In this document: one piece after another, positions 44,118 through 53,475 of the stretch | Layout of the letters: each line of letters opens with the position of its first letter | Position numbering within the stretch: position 1 is the stretch's first letter | Source: CAVTYH01 sp963738835 | GTDB lineage: Bacteria; Planctomycetota; Planctomycetia; Pirellulales; JADZDJ01 | Direction of reading: 5' to 3' | Length of the DNA: 64,000 nt | Assembly: GCA_963738835.1 (NCBI GenBank) | Contig: CAVTYH010000001.1 | Coordinates: 248,001-312,000 of the forward strand | Program-made: the position numbers and the translations under genes | The notes under the pieces: model-generated | The model's input: the letters and a program-made list of their open reading frames with translations, nothing else | Databases searched by the model: none | Told to the model about the DNA's origin: nothing

Positions 44118-47100
44118 ATGACGCGACTTAATGTCAAACTGCTGGCAATTCTGGCGATTACCTTTGTCGTGCTGACGACCGGAGTTGTTGTCGTCCACGC
44201 AATTCAAATGCGGTCGAATGTTAGCTCGTTGATCAAACGGGCCGACGCTGCGAAAACGGAAAATCCCAGGGCAGCACTGCGGTTATATGCTTTGTACCGT
44301 TCGTACAAGCCCGACGATTTGGACATCTTTGCCGACTATGCGTTGGTGGCTGCAGACGTAGTAAAGCAACCGGGTGCAAATCGGCGCGATTTTGAGACAG
44401 CAGTCCAAGCACTGGAGCAAGTTTTAACGAATCGACTGCTAGCCGATCGCGAAGCGGAATTACGGCGGCGACTAATCGAACTCGATCTCCTGGCCGGGCG
44501 ATTCGCGGTCGCAAAAGAGCATCTTCTGAAACTCAAGGCCAAGGGTCAGGGAGATACGAACTCCGATTTGCAATTGGCGCAGTGCCAGATCAGCACCGGC
44601 GACTACATGGGCGCTGTGCAACTCTTGGAGTCGCTAATTGGCTATGACCCCAAAACAAAATCGTTTAATGTCGCCAAAGCCAAAGCGCCAAAGGAGCTAA
44701 AATCCTACGGTGCGCTGGCTCTCGTACTGCGCGACAAAGTGACCGATTCGAAGATGATCGACCGCGTAGAGTTGGCGGACCGCGTGATGGATCAATTGGT
44801 GACGGTCAACTCTGATTCGGCCAAAGCATTCCTGATGCAAGCGCAATATCTGAAGGACCGGCAGGACCGCGAGCGCGCCAAACAGGCTGTTGGTAGGGCC
44901 ATCGAATTGGCGCCCGACGATGCCGACGTCTTGCTCCAAGCGATCGATCTGTCTTTTCAATCACAAGATTTTGCCGCTGCCGAAAAACAAATCGCCAAGG
45001 GCATCGAACTGTATCCCAAGGACGATCGGTTCTATCAGATTTGGGTCATTGCGGCCGAAGTCCAGAAGGATCCGGCGGAAGCCACCAACCGCCTCGAGTC
45101 CGGGCTGGAAAAGCTTCCCAGCAGCGCTCGATTGCTCGATCTCGATTTCAATCGCAAGATTCAGCAGCGCGATTTAGCGGGCGCTGAAGTTGCGCTGAAG
45201 CGATTGGGCAACGTAAAAATCGACGCCGACATCAAAAGTCTCGGGGAAGCCAAGCTTTGGTTTGCCCAGGGCAAGTATGCCGAGGCCAGCCAGCGGTTGG
45301 AAACTTTGCGATCGAAATTCACGCAGCGTCCCGACCTCTTGCCGCAAATCGATCTGATGTTGTCGCAGTGCTATATCGCGCTGGGTCAACCCGATGTTGC
45401 CGGCAGATCTGCCGAACGTGTGCCCGGTTTGCAGGCCGAGTTGATGAAAGTGGCTTCTTTACAGCAGATCGGAAAGACGCAGGAGGCGTTGGCAATTTGC
45501 GAGGGCATCGCGCGCGTTTTGGAAAAAGAAAACGCGTTGCTGAAGATTCCGCAACTTGCTTCCACATTGTTGCAATTGCGGATCGCCGATCAGTCGTCGA
45601 AGCCCAAAGATAATCGCGATTGGAGCAAGGTCGACGACCTTTTGGGGCGGATGCGTAAAGAAAACGTCCTCAAGGAACCGAATATCTCGCTCGTTGAGGC
45701 CGACGTTCTAAATCGTAAAGGAGAAGCCGAGAGGGCACGCCAGCTGCTACAGAATCTGCGTACGCAATACCCTAACGACGTCTCTGTGGTGGCTGTGTCA
45801 GCTGGTTTGGAGTTGCAAGACAAGAAATTGGAGGCAGCCAACCAGATTATCAACTCAGCCTCGCCGGAAGTTCGCAATAGCCCGGCATTGTACGGTGCGC
45901 GAATCGAAGCTCAGTTTGTCGCCGGCGGGCCGTTGGAGGAAATGAAAGCCGGCATCACGAAAATCGCCGAGGAGATCGAGAAGCTGCCGAAGGATGACAA
46001 AATTCGCCTGTATCCGGTCCTTGGCACTGCGTACATGCGATTGAACGACCGCGATCTGGCGATGCAGGCCTTCAAGAAAGCGGCCGAGCTTTCACCCAAA
46101 GAGGCCCGCATTCGCTGGCAAATGTTCGAACTGGCGCGGCAAACCGGAGATGTCGTTGCGCTCAAAGAGCTGCAAACTTGGTTTGCCGAAAATTCAGGCA
46201 AAGACAGCTCGGAAGCCAAATTTGCCGAAGCCACGGTGCTAACGGTTAACGTTCGCGAAGAGATTCGCAAGCGACAGGGCGACTTCGCAACGCAACTGAA
46301 TCTGACCGAGAGCGAGAAAACCGATTTGCTGAATGCCCGCGCCATTCTGCGCGAGGTGGCCAGTGCGCGTCCCGATTGGGTGGAAGAGCCAAGGCTGTCG
46401 GCGGAAATCGACATTTTGGAAGGCAAGAGCGACGAGGCCATTGCCGAACTTCGCAAGGTGCTGGAGCGTGCGCAGCCGACCAGTCAGGTCGTTTCACAGC
46501 TATTGCGACTCATGCATTTCCGCCAACGCGATGCGGATGCTCAGGAAATCCTCGATCAATACGGCTCGCTGGTCACCGGCGAGGAGATGCTCAAGCTCAA
46601 AGCCATTGTCAATTTGGCGAACAACCGACTCGACCAGGTCGCGGAATTCCCCTTCGACAAAAACTCCAAAGTCTGGAGCGACCATCTTTTCCACGGCCAG
46701 GTGATGGCAGCGCTGAAGCGGGGAGCCGACGCGGAGACCGATTTCCGCAAGGCTACTGAACTCGGCCCGGACGAACCGCAAGCCTGGCTGGCGTTGATTG
46801 GCCAATTGGTCAATAACAATAAAAGGGAAGAGGCGCTAACGGCGGTCCAGCAAGCTCAAATCGAGCTGCCAGAAGACCGTCGCGCCCTGGTTTTGGCTCA
46901 AGGGTATGAACTAGTCAACGATCAGACTCAGGCAGAGTACTACTACAAATCGGCATTGGAAGCCGCGCCGAAAGATACTGCGGTGCTGCGCGTCGTAGCT
47001 TCCTATTACTTGCGTAATAATCGCAAGAATGATGCGCAGAAGTATCTCAATGAAATTCTGGCCGCCACACCGGTTGGAGTGGCTCAGGAAAACATCGGCT

Positions 47101-47849
47101 GGGCCCGTCGAGTGATCGCCCAGATGTTAGCAGGAGAAGGAACATACGGACAGTTCCGTAAAGGAATGGAAATGCTTTCGTCTGCTGGCGAAAAGCCGAC
47201 TGCGGAAGATTTGGCGATGCAGGTCGCACTGCTGGTCGAGCGCAGCGATGCTACATCAACTCGCGAAGCCCTCCGCTTGCTTGAACAATTGAAGCAAATT
47301 CGGCTGCTTACCTGGAGAGAGCGGCTCGGCATGGCAACCCTCTACGAGCGCATCGGCAAGTGGAATTTGGCTCGCGAAGAGATGTTGTCGCTAATCTCGT
47401 CCAAACCTGATCCAAGCGTGTACATCGTTTATGTTGAAATGCTTTTGCGGCATGGCGATACCGAAGAGGCTGCGAACTTGCTGCCATCGGTGCTTCGCAA
47501 TGCCGACCAAAAAAACAACTTTCAGCTGGCGACTCTGTGGGCCCGTACTTTGGCGATGCAAGGGCGCGGACAGGAAGCCGCTAAAGTATTAACTGATTTA
47601 CTGCCAGCACAGCGCCCCCTGCCGCAACAGCAATGGGCGATGCTCGGCACCATCGCCGGCAGCCTGGAACAGATCGGCCAATTTGACCAAGCGGAAAAGC
47701 TGTGGAGAGAATACATCACTTATGATCCCGGACAGGTTTTGCAGCTGGCTGCTGTCTTGGCGCGACAAGGCAAGGTCGATGCCGCGCTCGATTTGGCGGA
47801 GCAATATCGCCGTGCTTTCCCGCGCAGCAGCTACTTTCGGTCGGTATGA
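44118..47849 (+). CDS. Giant TPR membrane-anchored protein, part 1
   Basis: A 1243-residue protein with one N-terminal TM helix (LLAILAITFVVLTTGVVVVH, about residues 8-30) followed by ~25 degenerate TPR units (e.g. AVGRAIELAPDDADVLLQAIDLSFQSQDF, AFKKAAELSPKEARIRWQMFELARQTGDV). Such proteins act as periplasmic scaffolds; in planctomycetes they often sit near exopolysaccharide or sorting genes. Here the divergent neighbour is a Wza-like exporter. The frame ends with TGA at 47847-47849, overlapping by 4 bases the next TPR gene. That gene is probably the C-terminus of the same protein, separated by a frameshift. Confidence 0.85.
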   Translation: MTRLNVKLLAILAITFVVLTTGVVVVHAIQMRSNVSSLIKRADAAKTENPRAALRLYALYRSYKPDDLDIFADYALVAADVVKQPGANRRDFETAVQALEQVLTNRLLADREAELRRRLIELDLLAGRFAVAKEHLLKLKAKGQGDTNSDLQLAQCQISTGDYMGAVQLLESLIGYDPKTKSFNVAKAKAPKELKSYGALALVLRDKVTDSKMIDRVELADRVMDQLVTVNSDSAKAFLMQAQYLKDRQDRERAKQAVGRAIELAPDDADVLLQAIDLSFQSQDFAAAEKQIAKGIELYPKDDRFYQIWVIAAEVQKDPAEATNRLESGLEKLPSSARLLDLDFNRKIQQRDLAGAEVALKRLGNVKIDADIKSLGEAKLWFAQGKYAEASQRLETLRSKFTQRPDLLPQIDLMLSQCYIALGQPDVAGRSAERVPGLQAELMKVASLQQIGKTQEALAICEGIARVLEKENALLKIPQLASTLLQLRIADQSSKPKDNRDWSKVDDLLGRMRKENVLKEPNISLVEADVLNRKGEAERARQLLQNLRTQYPNDVSVVAVSAGLELQDKKLEAANQIINSASPEVRNSPALYGARIEAQFVAGGPLEEMKAGITKIAEEIEKLPKDDKIRLYPVLGTAYMRLNDRDLAMQAFKKAAELSPKEARIRWQMFELARQTGDVVALKELQTWFAENSGKDSSEAKFAEATVLTVNVREEIRKRQGDFATQLNLTESEKTDLLNARAILREVASARPDWVEEPRLSAEIDILEGKSDEAIAELRKVLERAQPTSQVVSQLLRLMHFRQRDADAQEILDQYGSLVTGEEMLKLKAIVNLANNRLDQVAEFPFDKNSKVWSDHLFHGQVMAALKRGADAETDFRKATELGPDEPQAWLALIGQLVNNNKREEALTAVQQAQIELPEDRRALVLAQGYELVNDQTQAEYYYKSALEAAPKDTAVLRVVASYYLRNNRKNDAQKYLNEILAATPVGVAQENIGWARRVIAQMLAGEGTYGQFRKGMEMLSSAGEKPTAEDLAMQVALLVERSDATSTREALRLLEQLKQIRLLTWRERLGMATLYERIGKWNLAREEMLSLISSKPDPSVYIVYVEMLLRHGDTEEAANLLPSVLRNADQKNNFQLATLWARTLAMQGRGQEAAKVLTDLLPAQRPLPQQQWAMLGTIAGSLEQIGQFDQAEKLWREYITYDPGQVLQLAAVLARQGKVDAALDLAEQYRRAFPRSSYFRSV

Positions 47850-48436
47850 CGGCGCTTCGTCAAACCATCAATCCGGCTAAACCGGAGCAAGTTGCCCGGG
47901 TCGAAAAATGGTTCGATCGAGCGATCCAGGAAGATCCCGATTCGCTACCGCTGCAAATCCAGCTAGCCGATTTGCGGGATTTCCAAGGCAACTTTGCCGA
48001 AGCCGAAAAGCTGTATCGGGCCATCCTTGCCCGGTCCGATACGCCGTCGACCGATCGGGCTGTCATTCTCAATAACCTGGCCTTTTTGCTGGCGATGCAA
48101 GGCCGCAACATGGATGAGGCGGTGAAACTCATTAACGATGCCATCGAACTTTTCGGACCACAGTCCGACATGCTCGACACGCGGGGTGTAGTATCGTTAA
48201 GCAAGGGGGACGTAAAACAAGCGCTCGCCGACTTCAGCGATGCGGTGATCGTCACCAATCCATCGGCGATCAAGTTCGTGCATCTGGCGATGGCACAAGC
48301 CAAGGCAAAAGATTTAGCAGCAGCACGCAAATCGTTAGAACAGGCCAAGCAGATGAAATTCAAACGCGACGATTTATCGCCGCTGGAAAAACCGGTTCTT
48401 GACGCCCTCTTGAAACAATTGAATATGTCTGTGTAA
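47846..48436 (+). CDS. TPR protein, part 2 (probably C-terminus of the upstream TPR protein)
   Basis: A 196-residue protein beginning MTALRQTINPAKPEQVARVEKWFDRAIQEDPDSLPLQIQLADLRD, then three or four TPRs with ILNNLAFLLAMQGRNMDEA. In related planctomycete proteins this stretch directly follows the preceding TPR array without a stop, so the junction at 47838-47849 may be a one-base frameshift. As the sequence stands the start ATG overlaps the previous stop (ATGA), so translational coupling is also possible. Confidence 0.75.
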   Translation: MTALRQTINPAKPEQVARVEKWFDRAIQEDPDSLPLQIQLADLRDFQGNFAEAEKLYRAILARSDTPSTDRAVILNNLAFLLAMQGRNMDEAVKLINDAIELFGPQSDMLDTRGVVSLSKGDVKQALADFSDAVIVTNPSAIKFVHLAMAQAKAKDLAAARKSLEQAKQMKFKRDDLSPLEKPVLDALLKQLNMSV

Positions 48437-48519
48437 GGCCGGGGCATTTCACGAACTTGCCGCCTGGTAAAATTCCATCGTTCCCATTCAGAAACGTCAT
48501 CAAACTAAAGGAGCTCGTA

Positions 48520-48885
48520 GTGTCGAAAACCAGTGAAATGGAAAAGGAAATCGCTCACCCTGCCCCCGAGGCTGCCAGCGCCGAAAATCAACCCCTGCGG
48601 CAACGCATCGAAGTCAAAGACGCCGGCGCCGTTTCTTCCTATGCCAACTTCTGCCGCGTGACCGGCACACCGGAAGAATTGATTATTGACTTCGGACTGA
48701 ATCCCCAGCCAATCGGTATTCCGACCGAACCGGTCATCGTTACGCAGCGGATTGTCACGAACTATTACACTGCCAAGCGCATGTTGCACGCCTTGCAGCT
48801 AACCGTCGCCCGGCATGAAGAAGCGTTTGGAGTTCTAGAAACCGATATTCAGAAGCGTTTGGTCGGTCGTCCGCGAAACAACTGA
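48520..48885 (+). CDS. DUF3467 family protein
   Basis: A 121-residue protein from GTG 48520, chosen because AAAGGAG lies 6-12 bases upstream. The open frame itself runs from 48457. The core VSSYANFCRVTGTPEELIIDFGL, TQRIVTNYYTAKRMLHALQLTVARHEEAFG matches DUF3467 (YANxxxxxxxxxEFxxDF...RIxxxPxxAKxLxxAL). Function unknown; small soluble proteins found widely in planctomycetes and others. A strong hairpin terminator follows 37 bp after the stop. Confidence 0.85.
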   Translation: MSKTSEMEKEIAHPAPEAASAENQPLRQRIEVKDAGAVSSYANFCRVTGTPEELIIDFGLNPQPIGIPTEPVIVTQRIVTNYYTAKRMLHALQLTVARHEEAFGVLETDIQKRLVGRPRNN

Positions 48886-48921
48886 TGCTGCGCGGATCTC
48901 CAGTTAAAAGTGATCTTTTCA

Positions 48922-48947
48922 AGCTCAGGGGTTACTGCCCCTGAGCT
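48922..48947 (+). terminator. Rho-independent-type terminator after the DUF3467 gene
   Basis: AGCTCAGGGG (48922-48931) pairs perfectly with CCCCTGAGCT (48938-48947) over 10 bp around a 6-base loop, followed by CTCTTCTTG. The similar AGGGG...CCCCT core also occurs in the hairpin at 20047. Confidence 0.7.
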
Positions 48948-49000
48948 CTCTTCTTGACCTTACATCATCTGATTTCCACCTGCTGCTTGCCGTCCACGGT

Positions 49001-49321
49001 TCAATGCGTTCCCATCTGCAACATCCGTGCGCGGGCCATCGCTTCCTCGGCTTCGGGAATCTTACCGGTGCGCTGAAAGGTCACGCTCAGTTGCGTAAAG
49101 CTGAACGGATCATTCGGATCCAGCTCACAAGCCCGGTTTGCATATCGAATGGCATCGTCGTGCCGCTTCAGCCGCGTGTAAATCACTGCTAGCGCATAAT
49201 GCGCTAGAACGTAATCGGGGTCGACGGCCAACAGCTCGTTCAGCTTGACGACCGCTTCGTCCAGCTTGCCGGCATCCTTGAGTTTTTCGGCCTCGTCGTA
49301 GAGTACATGGCTTTCAGGCAT
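49001..49321 (-). CDS. Small TPR protein
   Basis: A 106-residue soluble protein with two to three TPR units: LYDEAEKLKDAGKLDEAVVKLNELLAVDPDYVLAHYALAVIY and HDDAIRYANRACELDPNDPFSFTQLSVTFQRTGKIPEAEEAMARAR. ATG 49321 is taken because it precedes the first repeat. A frame starting at 49375 would add a Cys-rich segment (CSECGNFNARCEDRC) that could be a zinc ribbon. Probably a protein-interaction module. Downstream it converges with the terminator of the DUF3467 gene. Confidence 0.75.
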   Translation of the reverse strand: MPESHVLYDEAEKLKDAGKLDEAVVKLNELLAVDPDYVLAHYALAVIYTRLKRHDDAIRYANRACELDPNDPFSFTQLSVTFQRTGKIPEAEEAMARARMLQMGTH

Positions 49322-49605
49322 ACATCGGTCCTCGCACCTGGCGTTGAAGTTTCCGCATTCGGAACACTTTAACATTGCTGGCCCAACGGGCCAACGGCCC
49401 ATGCAAAATTGCCTGTTTCCAAAGCGCATGCTTGCGACATCCGGTTGAACCGCTGCCCACGGCATAGCCGATACATACCGCAGCGGAACAACGAATGACC
49501 GAATTCGTCACCCTGAGATTGGTTTCGCACATCGCTGATTGACCACACGGCTTCGACTCGCCCCGCAACCCGCCTCCCGCCCACTCCTTCTGAGGATTCC
49601 CGCCG

Positions 49606-50553
49606 GTGAATATCCACCCCTTGGCGGTCGTTAGTCCGCAAGCTCAAATCGGAGCCGATGTGCGCATTGGCCCGTTCGCCATTGTTGAAGACGATGTGGT
49701 CATCGGCGACGGCTGCCAGATCGCCGGTCAGACAGTCATCAAAAATGGCACCCGCCTGGGCAATCGCAACACCATTTGCGAAGGCGCCGTCATCGGCGGC
49801 GTGCCGCAACATGTACGCTGTCCGGAAAAAATCGGCGGAGTCGTCATCGGCGAAGGCAACACCATTCGCGAGCACGTCACCATCCATCGTGCTATGAAGC
49901 CAGAAGCCGCCACGACTATCGGCGATGGTTGCTTTTTCATGGCCGGAGCCCATGTCGCTCACGATTGTCGGTTGGCCAACAACATTATCATGGCCAACCA
50001 GTGTTTGCTCGCCGGCCATGTGACGGTGGACGAACGGGCATTTCTCTCCGGTGCCGTGGCCGTGCATCAGTTTTGCCGTATCGGCCGGATGGCGATGATT
50101 GGCGGACATGCACGAGTGGTGCGCGATGTGCCGCCGTTTGTCACGATCGATGGCATTACCGGCGAAGTGGTCGGCTTGAATTTAGTTGGGCTCAAGCGCA
50201 ACGGTTTCGACCAGGAACAAATCAACATTTTGAAAGCTGCCTACCGTCTGATTTATCGCGGCGGTTTGCCCTGGCGTGAAATGCAGCAGCGATTGATCGC
50301 TGAATTCTCCGCCGGTCCCGCCGGCCCGATGGCAGAGTTCTTCCAAGGCGGCAGCCGTGGCTTCTCGCAAGAACGCCGCCCACCGAAGAGCGTCACGCTG
50401 AAACTTCGCAAGGACGCCGACGAGTTGGAAACAGCCCCCGCTGCGGTTCCTTCGACATCGATGCAGATCGATGCGCCCTCCATCCCGCTGCCGGTGCAGG
50501 CACGGGCCCTTTCGGTTTTGCCTTCGCACGAGCTGAAAGCGAAAGCCGGCTGA
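49606..50553 (+). CDS. lpxA: UDP-N-acetylglucosamine acyltransferase
   Basis: A 315-residue left-handed beta-helix enzyme adding the first 3-hydroxyacyl chain in lipid A synthesis. GTG start at 49606 with TGAGGA upstream. Hexapeptide coils run from IHPLAVVSPQAQIGADVRIGPFAIVEDDVVIGDG to about residue 190. The catalytic region includes GNTIREHVTIHRAMK and HVAHDCRLANNIIMANQ; the substrate region has HARVVRDVPPFVTIDG and LNLVGLKRNGFD. The tail after ~260 (VTLKLRKDADELETAPAAVPSTS) is an extension beyond typical ~260-residue LpxA. It indicates a lipid-A-type outer membrane. Confidence 0.95.
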   Translation: MNIHPLAVVSPQAQIGADVRIGPFAIVEDDVVIGDGCQIAGQTVIKNGTRLGNRNTICEGAVIGGVPQHVRCPEKIGGVVIGEGNTIREHVTIHRAMKPEAATTIGDGCFFMAGAHVAHDCRLANNIIMANQCLLAGHVTVDERAFLSGAVAVHQFCRIGRMAMIGGHARVVRDVPPFVTIDGITGEVVGLNLVGLKRNGFDQEQINILKAAYRLIYRGGLPWREMQQRLIAEFSAGPAGPMAEFFQGGSRGFSQERRPPKSVTLKLRKDADELETAPAAVPSTSMQIDAPSIPLPVQARALSVLPSHELKAKAG

Positions 50554-50648
50554 TGGCTCCGCTATCCCCGAGCGCCAATTAGGCAACTTCCTTGGGAGCA
50601 CAACCCCGGCTGCCGCCGAGGGCTAACGGGGCTATACTTGCTGGCACG

Positions 50649-51936
50649 ATGCTTGCTTTTCGTGCGCGATTTGTGTTTCCGATCGATGGCCCGCCGCTGC
50701 GCGATAGCGTGGTGGCGATTGACCACGATCGCATCGTGGCCGTCGGCGAAAGCAGTTCACCGGCCGTCCGCGATCTGCTGTCCACTGCCCGCGACTTGGG
50801 CGATGTCGCCATCCTGCCGGGTTTGATCAATCCGCACACGCATTTGGAATTCAGCAATTTGCGCGTGCCGCTAGGCACGCCGGGGATGGCGTTTCCGGAT
50901 TGGATTCGGCTGGTCGTCGAACGTCGGCGACAGGCTGATGCGAAATACCTAGCAAGGGAATCGCTTATCGAACGGATCGATCACGGCGCTTCGGAATCGT
51001 CAGTGTTCGGCACAACAGCGCTGGGCGATATTGGCTGGTCACCTCTGCATGCGATCCGGCTGGCAACAGCCAAGCTGGATTTGACGCAGTTTCGCGAATA
51101 TATCGGTTTGCGCAAAGCCGTTTCCGACATCGCAATCAAGACGATTCTCCCGATTGGAAGTCTGGTGTCAGAAACTTACCGCGTCGGATTAAGCCCACAT
51201 GCGCCCTATTCCGTGCATTCCCAATTGGTTCAAGCTTGCGTAGCATGGTCTTCGCCGAGAAGAATGCCTATCGCGTATCATCTGGCTGAATCGCGCGAGG
51301 AATTGCAACTGTTACGTTTCGGCACTGGGCCATTTGTACGACTCTTGGATGAACTTGATGCGTGGGAGCCAAATGCCATCCCTTTCGGCTCCCGGCCGCT
51401 GGATTATTTGCAGATGCTCGCCAAATCACATCGCGCTCTGGTCATTCACGGCAATTATTTGGATGACGAAGAAATCGGCTTTCTCGGCGGCGCATGCGGA
51501 CAACATGTCGGTGGTTTACTGTCCGCGGACGCATGCGTATTTTCAGCACGATCCGTATCCGCTGGCCAAGATGCTGGCGGCGGGCGCGAATGTGGCGATC
51601 GGCACCGACAGCCGGGCGTCGAACCCCGATCTTTCGGTCCTGGCCGACATGCGATTCGCGGCGAAGCAACATCCGATCGTGCGGCCGGCAACGCTGCTGC
51701 GAATGATCACGGTCAACGCTGCAAAAGCGCTGGGCCGTGACGAAGAAATCGGCACGCTCACTCCTGGCAAGTTCGCCGATTTGGCGATTTTGGCCCTGCC
51801 GAAGTACGATTCAGCCGATCCGCATGAATTGCTGTTCGATCCGACGTGTCATGTTGTGGCGACGATTTTCCGCGGGCGAACTGTTTTTGGTTCTGCAACG
51901 CAGATTGCCCCCGGCGACTCGCCGGGAGCTAAATGA
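50649..51936 (+). pseudogene. Amidohydrolase (SsnA/MtaD-like), one-base frameshift
   Basis: Two frames form one ~428-residue metal-dependent amidohydrolase. ATG 50649 starts LAFRARFVFPIDGPPLRDSVVAIDHDRIVAVG. Metal ligands are the HxH in NPHTHLEF, His in AYHLAESREEL, His in VIHGNYLDDEE and Asp in AIGTDSRASNPDLS. After FLGG at ~51,485 the frame must shift to continue AAHADNMSVVYCPRTHAYFQHDPYPLAKML...LLFDPTCHVVATIFRGR. The join is at CTCGGCGGCG (51481-51490); one extra G explains it. All catalytic residues are present if corrected. The likely role is deamination or ring hydrolysis of purine- or pterin-like compounds. It lies after lpxA on the same strand. Confidence 0.75.
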
Positions 51937-51973
51937 GTCCCTGCCCCTTGCGCCTTGCCCGCTGCCGACTGCT

Positions 51974-52828
51974 TCACAACCGACAATTGCGGATTTGCGT
52001 TTCCAAAATTGCCGAGGCCCCCAGCGTTTCCAAGCGTTCCATGATCGCAATTATCTCGCCGCGTTTGACCATCACGCGGACGGCACACCAGTTCGAATCT
52101 TCCAGCGCGCTGACCGTCGGCGAGTTGAACCCCGGCGTAATTTTTTCCGCCTCCGGCAACTTTGCCCGCGGCACGTTGTATTCCAGCAGCGAATAACTGC
52201 GGGCGATCACGACGCCTTCCAAACGCCGGACCACGCGATCGGCAAGTTCCGTGTTTCGTTTGGCTTTGTTCTGAATCAAAATAGTTTCGTAGCGGCCGAT
52301 TTCGTCCAGAATTCGCAATTGATTGGCTACCAGCGTGCTGCCGGTTTCCACCAGATCGACGATTACATCAGCCACGCCCAAGGCGATCATGATTTCCACG
52401 CTGCCAGTGAGTGTGACCAAGTGGGCATCAGCCCCGAACCGCTTCAAATAGTCACGCGTGACGTTCGGAAAGCTGGTGGCGATTCGGGAACCATTCAAAT
52501 CTTTCGCCGATTTGGCGGGACTCGATTCCGGCACACAAACCGCCAAGCGAACGTTGCCCGCGCCAAGTTCCAATCGCTTGATCACATCGGCGCCGGTTTC
52601 CGCCACCAGATCGGCGCCGACCACGCCCATGTCGATGGCCCCCTCGGCACACAGCACTGGAATATCGTCGGTGCGCAGAAACGTAATATCGACCGGAATT
52701 TCCTTGCACCGTGCAAACAGCGTGCGTTCCGAGCGGCGAAAACTCAACCCGGCTTCGTGCAAAAGGCCTTCAGCGATTTCCGCCAACCGGCCCTTACTGG
52801 GAACGCCAATGCGAAGATTATCGATCAT
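51974..52828 (-). CDS. hisG: ATP phosphoribosyltransferase, long form
   Basis: A 284-residue enzyme for the first step of histidine synthesis (ATP + PRPP to phosphoribosyl-ATP). RIGVPSKGRLAEIAEGLLHEAGL is the N-terminus; DITFLRTDDIPVLCAEGAIDMGVVGADLV and LVETGSTLVANQL with PRPP-binding features follow. The C-terminal ~75 residues (FNSPTVSALEDSNWCAVRVMVKRGEIIAIMERLETLGASAILETQI) form the regulatory ACT-like domain of the long hisZ-independent form. It is followed 127 bp downstream on the same strand by hisE, an unlinked partial histidine operon. Confidence 0.96.
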   Translation of the reverse strand: MIDNLRIGVPSKGRLAEIAEGLLHEAGLSFRRSERTLFARCKEIPVDITFLRTDDIPVLCAEGAIDMGVVGADLVAETGADVIKRLELGAGNVRLAVCVPESSPAKSAKDLNGSRIATSFPNVTRDYLKRFGADAHLVTLTGSVEIMIALGVADVIVDLVETGSTLVANQLRILDEIGRYETILIQNKAKRNTELADRVVRRLEGVVIARSYSLLEYNVPRAKLPEAEKITPGFNSPTVSALEDSNWCAVRVMVKRGEIIAIMERLETLGASAILETQIRNCRL

Positions 52829-52839
52829 GATTGAGGTTC

Positions 52840-52956
52840 ACCACGGAGCCACGGAGCGGACAATGAAAGAATGACGAAATTCGAATGACCAATGAATGAC
52901 CAATGACCAAACTCCCAATGACCAATGTCTTCTCAGTGCCTCCGTGTCTCCGTGGT
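52840..52956. repeat. Long inverted repeat with tandem GGTCATT-type core between hisG and hisE
   Basis: ACCACGGAGCCACGGAG (52840-52856) pairs with CTCCGTGTCTCCGTGGT (52940-52956) with one mismatch. The spacer carries AATGACCAATGACCAA-type repeats (52884-52925), the reverse of the motif at 39236. The right arm abuts the hisE stop codon. Function unknown; it could fold into a long stem in the intergenic transcript. Confidence 0.7.
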
Positions 52957-53294
52957 TATTTTTGCCGAGCTGCTTTTTCATCCAGGCCACTGATGGCGAA
53001 GCGTTTGGCTAGTTCTGATTCGACTTCCGCCAGTTTCACGTCGCGGTGGCCGAGCATCACAAATAAATGATAGATCAAATCGCCGGCCTCGCGGATTAAA
53101 TGACTGCGGCCGTCCTCGCCAGGTTCGCTGGCCGCTTCGACCACTTCCGCGGCTTCTTCACGAATTTTCTCGCCAATTTTCGGCACGCCACCCGCAAACA
53201 GTGTTGTGGTGTACGATTTCGCCGGCGGATTGGCCTTGCGGTCTTCGATCACCGCCATCAGTTGAGCCAAAATATGTCGCTGCGAATCGTCCAC
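52956..53294 (-). CDS. hisE: Phosphoribosyl-ATP pyrophosphatase
   Basis: A 112-residue all-alpha MazG-like hydrolase for the second step of histidine synthesis. Start is GTG 53294 with CGGAGG upstream. Motifs: LAQLMAVIEDRKANPPAKSYTTTLFAGGVPKIGEKIREEAAEVVEAA with metal-binding EEAAEVVEAA, then RSHLIREAGDLIYHLFVMLGHRDV. The C-terminal stop overlaps the inverted repeat. Upstream it is divergent from the miaA unit. Confidence 0.95.
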   Translation of the reverse strand: MDDSQRHILAQLMAVIEDRKANPPAKSYTTTLFAGGVPKIGEKIREEAAEVVEAASEPGEDGRSHLIREAGDLIYHLFVMLGHRDVKLAEVESELAKRFAISGLDEKAARQK

Positions 53295-53372
53295 CGGAAG
53301 CCTCCGACGAAAGATGTTACGATAGTCGGTGGGGAATGGTTATTCAACGGGAAAACAATCGAGGTCGACATT

Positions 53373-53471
53373 ATGAACGTAGGCCCATTGCATTATCTAG
53401 TTGTGGCCGGCAGCATCGCAGTCATCATCGCCGTGCTATTGTGGTTGAAGAAGCCGACCAAATCATCCTGA
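53373..53471 (+). CDS. Very small membrane protein upstream of miaA
   Basis: A 32-residue open frame NVGPLHYLVVAGSIAVIIAVLLWLKKPTKSS with one clear hydrophobic helix and a basic cytoplasmic end. GAGG lies about 9-12 bases upstream of the ATG. The stop is 4 bases before the miaA start, so translational coupling is plausible. No family recognised. The open frame extends further upstream, but that part looks unlike protein. Moderate support only. Confidence 0.4.
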   Translation: MNVGPLHYLVVAGSIAVIIAVLLWLKKPTKSS

Positions 53472-53475
53472 CATC

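Noticed and set aside
49369..50109. 246-codon minus-strand open frame opposite lpxA
   Set aside because: Antisense shadow of the hexapeptide-repeat gene; its His/Asp/Gly-rich translation reflects the repeats on the other strand.
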